From Oscillospiraceae bacterium (GTDB taxonomy: Bacteria > Bacillota > Clostridia > Oscillospirales > Ruminococcaceae), in assembly GCA_017396055.1 (NCBI GenBank), contig JAFQND010000289.1, positions 1-7,723 on the forward strand: a stretch of 7,723 bases of DNA. The letters are read 5' to 3'. The position numbers and the translations under genes are program-made. The notes under the pieces are model-generated. The model ran no database searches, had not been told where the DNA came from, and saw only the letters and a list, made by a program, of their open reading frames with translations. Shown piece after piece: positions 6,361 to 7,723 of this stretch (position 1 is the stretch's first letter; every line of letters begins with the position of its first letter).

Positions 6361-6734
6361 CATTTTATTCTCTCTTCGATCAACCGGATATCCCTCAGAT
6401 CTTTTTCCCGTCCGAGGGCGCGCTTCATCTCGATCAGACCTTTTACCGACACGACCGGCACACCGTCATGCTTTTCGGGCTGTCCGACGATCCAGCCCTC
6501 GAAAATTTCCACATCAGGGGCAGGGGAGAGTTTCCTCGTTCCGTCCGCAAGCCGTTTGACGGGACATCCCGCCGCCTCCAGCTCATCAGCCATCTTTTTG
6601 GTGCAGCCCAGGTCGATATCACCGGTCTCATCCCGGAATCCGTAAAAGACCATCGCTCCGCCGGCCACCAGCCAGTATTCGTTTTTGTCATAGTTCAGTT
6701 CATCCAGCCGTCTGAGCAGTTCGTTACGGTTCAT
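6360..6734 (-). CDS. Small nucleotidyltransferase-fold protein (AbiEii-like), function unknown
   Basis: This 124-residue protein has the core of a minimal nucleotidyltransferase. WLVAGGAMVFYGFRDETGDIDLGC gives the paired glycines G25-G26 and the metal-binding D39-x-D41, separated by an R/T-containing stretch as in AbiEii-type proteins. PDVEIFEGW (from Pro73) may offer the third acidic residue (Asp74 or Glu76). The C-terminal VSVKGLIEMKRALGREKDLRDI is also typical of that group. It is much shorter than full AbiEii toxins, and no AbiEi antitoxin-like gene is adjacent. The frame opens at 6758, overlapping the response regulator. The ATG at 6734 is preferred because GAGGAG sits nine bases before it, whereas the ATG at 6740 is only three bases from that site. 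Its gene is probably co-transcribed and coupled with the response regulator. It could be a genuine nucleotidyltransferase or a degenerate one; no target can be named. Confidence 0.78.
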   Translation of the reverse strand: MNRNELLRRLDELNYDKNEYWLVAGGAMVFYGFRDETGDIDLGCTKKMADELEAAGCPVKRLADGTRKLSPAPDVEIFEGWIVGQPEKHDGVPVVSVKGLIEMKRALGREKDLRDIRLIEERIK

Positions 6735-6743
6735 TGTCATTTT

Positions 6744-6749
6744 CTCCTC
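6744..6749 (-). promoter_or_regulatory. Ribosome binding site that selects the nucleotidyltransferase start
   Basis: GAGGAG on the minus strand overlaps the TGA stop of the response regulator (6750-6748) by two bases. It lies nine bases before the ATG at 6734. This favours 6734 over the in-frame ATGs at 6758 and 6740 and suggests translational coupling. Confidence 0.6.
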
Positions 6750-7464
6750 AGGTTTCATTTCCGCTGTTCTGTTGTCTCAGCATCCGGTAGCCGATGCCCA
6801 CGTGGGTCTGGATATATCTCGGCTCGGAAGGGACAGGTTCGATTTTTTTGCGAAGAGTTGCCATGAACACCCGCAGGGAAGGGGTGTCATCCGGCGTTGT
6901 ATTGCCCCAGACTTCCTTGAGAATATAGTTGTGGGTCAGTACTTTGCCGGTATTCTTTGCCAGCAGGCAGAGCAGCCGGTATTCGATGGGAGTCAGATGC
7001 AGCTCTTTTCCGTCCCGTTTGACCCATCCTGCGGCATAGTCGATCTGCAGGGCACCGTTTTCATAGACGCTGCTTTCTGCCTCTCGTTCACTGTCAAACC
7101 GGACCCGTCTGAGCGCTACTCTCAGTCTTGCCAGCAGTTCGTCAACGCTGAAAGGCTTTGTGAGATAATCATCCGCGCCGGAATCCAGCGCCTCAACTTT
7201 ATCGCGGTCTTCACTGCGGGCGCTGACAACGATAATGGGAACATTGCTCCAGCTGCGTATTTTCCGGATCACACTGACACCGTCCATATCCGGCAGTCCC
7301 AGATCAAGAATAATGACATCCGGCCGGCAGGATATGGCGCCCTGAATGGCATCTGAACCGTTTTTGACGGCATTATACTGATAACTTTGCATTTCCAGTG
7401 TAGTACAGATCAGATTGCTGACGGCAGTATCGTCCTCAACGACCAGAATAAGAGGTTTGCTCAT
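6748..7464 (-). CDS. kdpE: OmpR/KdpE-family response regulator
   Basis: This 238-residue protein is a two-domain transcription regulator. The receiver domain (about 3-120) has acidic residues Asp11 and Asp12, the phospho-acceptor Asp54 in VIILDLGLPDMDG, Ser81 in VVSARSE and Lys103 in YLTKPF. The C-terminal winged helix (about 133-230) has HLTPIEYRLLCLLAKNTGKVLTH, SLRVFMATLRKKIE and the wing YIQTHVGIGYRM. The receiver sequence resembles KdpE, the regulator of potassium-transport genes, more than PhoB or WalR; this is recalled resemblance, so the symbol is tentative. GGAGG lies about seven bases before the ATG and a sigma-A-like promoter lies upstream. Neither flank holds a histidine kinase: the gene upstream is a cell-wall hydrolase and the one downstream a small nucleotidyltransferase. 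It therefore either pairs with a distant kinase such as KdpD or works without one. Confidence 0.9.
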   Translation of the reverse strand: MSKPLILVVEDDTAVSNLICTTLEMQSYQYNAVKNGSDAIQGAISCRPDVIILDLGLPDMDGVSVIRKIRSWSNVPIIVVSARSEDRDKVEALDSGADDYLTKPFSVDELLARLRVALRRVRFDSEREAESSVYENGALQIDYAAGWVKRDGKELHLTPIEYRLLCLLAKNTGKVLTHNYILKEVWGNTTPDDTPSLRVFMATLRKKIEPVPSEPRYIQTHVGIGYRMLRQQNSGNET

Positions 7465-7497
7465 GGATTTCCCTCCACAGATAGAAGTCTTTATATC

Positions 7498-7526
7498 AGT
7501 ATAGCACAGAACGGGAAACCTGTCAC
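7498..7526 (-). promoter_or_regulatory. Sigma-A-type promoter of the response regulator
   Basis: On the minus strand, GTGACA (7526-7521) and TATACT (7503-7498) are separated by 17 bases. Each box differs from consensus at one position. Transcription would start near 7491, about 27 bases before the ATG, and then cover TGTGGAGGG (7479-7471). Confidence 0.65.
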
Positions 7527-7550
7527 CGAAAATCTCTCAGAGTTTTTTAC

Positions 7551-7723
7551 TCATCTGAAAAACCGGTGTCCCTCCATCTCAAAAAGATAAGTCAGATCAT
7601 TCTCAAACCACGCCGCCGCCGAAGGAGATGCCCATCGGGGCGCATAGAAAAACAATGCTCCGCCCGGTATGATCGTTTCACCGGTCAGTACTTCTCTCAC
7701 CGCACGGATGGTGTTGAGGTCGG
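7551..7723 (-). CDS. SleB-type cell-wall hydrolase, C-terminal end (cut by window edge)
   Basis: The minus strand carries 56 codons and a TGA (7553-7551) of a gene that starts beyond the right edge. The readable protein runs from DLNTIRAVREVLTG through PGGALFFYAPRWAS and AAAWFENDLTYLFEMEG to the end HRFFR. The order of a P.GALFFY motif, a xxxWF segment and a final GHRFF matches the C-terminal part of the Hydrolase_2 (SleB/CwlJ) family, which cleaves peptidoglycan, often spore cortex. The catalytic glutamate lies in the part outside the window, so activity cannot be judged. It ends 86 bases before the response regulator gene in the same orientation; no clear hairpin terminator is visible between them, so read-through is possible. 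Confidence 0.78.
   Translation of the reverse strand, partial: DLNTIRAVREVLTGETIIPGGALFFYAPRWASPSAAAWFENDLTYLFEMEGHRFFR

Noticed and set aside
6360..6758. Toxin-antitoxin module of the AbiE type
   Set aside because: Only a short nucleotidyltransferase-like gene is present. The neighbours are a response regulator and a terminator, and no AbiEi-like antitoxin is visible.
7527..7560. Intrinsic terminator after the cell-wall hydrolase
   Set aside because: There are A/T runs and a CTCTGAGAG element, but no stem with a workable loop followed by a T-run on the minus strand.

Overview
The window looks like a chromosomal segment from a mid-GC Gram-positive anaerobe, most likely a Clostridia-type (Bacillota) gut or rumen bacterium. 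This is inferred from strong AGGAGG-type ribosome sites, an ECF sigma factor with a zinc-binding membrane anti-sigma, a SleB-type cell-wall hydrolase and the style of the encoded proteins. The genus cannot be read from the sequence. Nine genes are supported, two of them cut by the window edges. No tRNA, rRNA, CRISPR array, insertion sequence or origin was seen.

Left block (1-1298, minus strand): a compact three-gene regulatory operon. An ECF sigma factor (1193-696) overlaps a zf-HC2 anti-sigma with four membrane segments (703-170). That gene overlaps the start of a membrane-anchored, YfjL-like protein (183 to beyond the left edge). Upstream lie two stacked candidate promoters: a sigma-A type (-35 ATGACA, 17 nt, -10 TATGAT) and an ECF type (TGTAAC, 16 nt, CGACTA). 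The second would suit autoregulation.

Central block (1353-6360, plus strand): a probable catabolic operon. It opens with a promoter whose perfect TATAAT runs into a perfect 11-bp inverted repeat, a probable repressor operator. It then encodes a serine esterase (1428-2210), a Gfo/Idh/MocA oxidoreductase (2270-3247), a GH20-type hexosaminidase-like protein with accessory domains (3258-5588) and a SAM methyltransferase (5610-6317). A strong hairpin with a short T-run lies between the esterase and the oxidoreductase and may lower downstream expression. A perfect bidirectional terminator closes the block. None of the proteins has a signal peptide, so an intracellular route for acetylated, amino-sugar-containing glycosides is plausible; the substrate is unknown.

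Right block (6360-7723, minus strand): the C-terminal end of a SleB-type cell-wall hydrolase, then a KdpE/OmpR-type response regulator with its own sigma-A-like promoter. A small nucleotidyltransferase-fold protein follows, whose ribosome site overlaps the regulator's stop codon. No histidine kinase adjoins the response regulator on either side.

The first three plus-strand genes avoid the codons TTA, CTA and TCA almost completely. This leaves very long open frames on the opposite strand; these are shadows, not genes.
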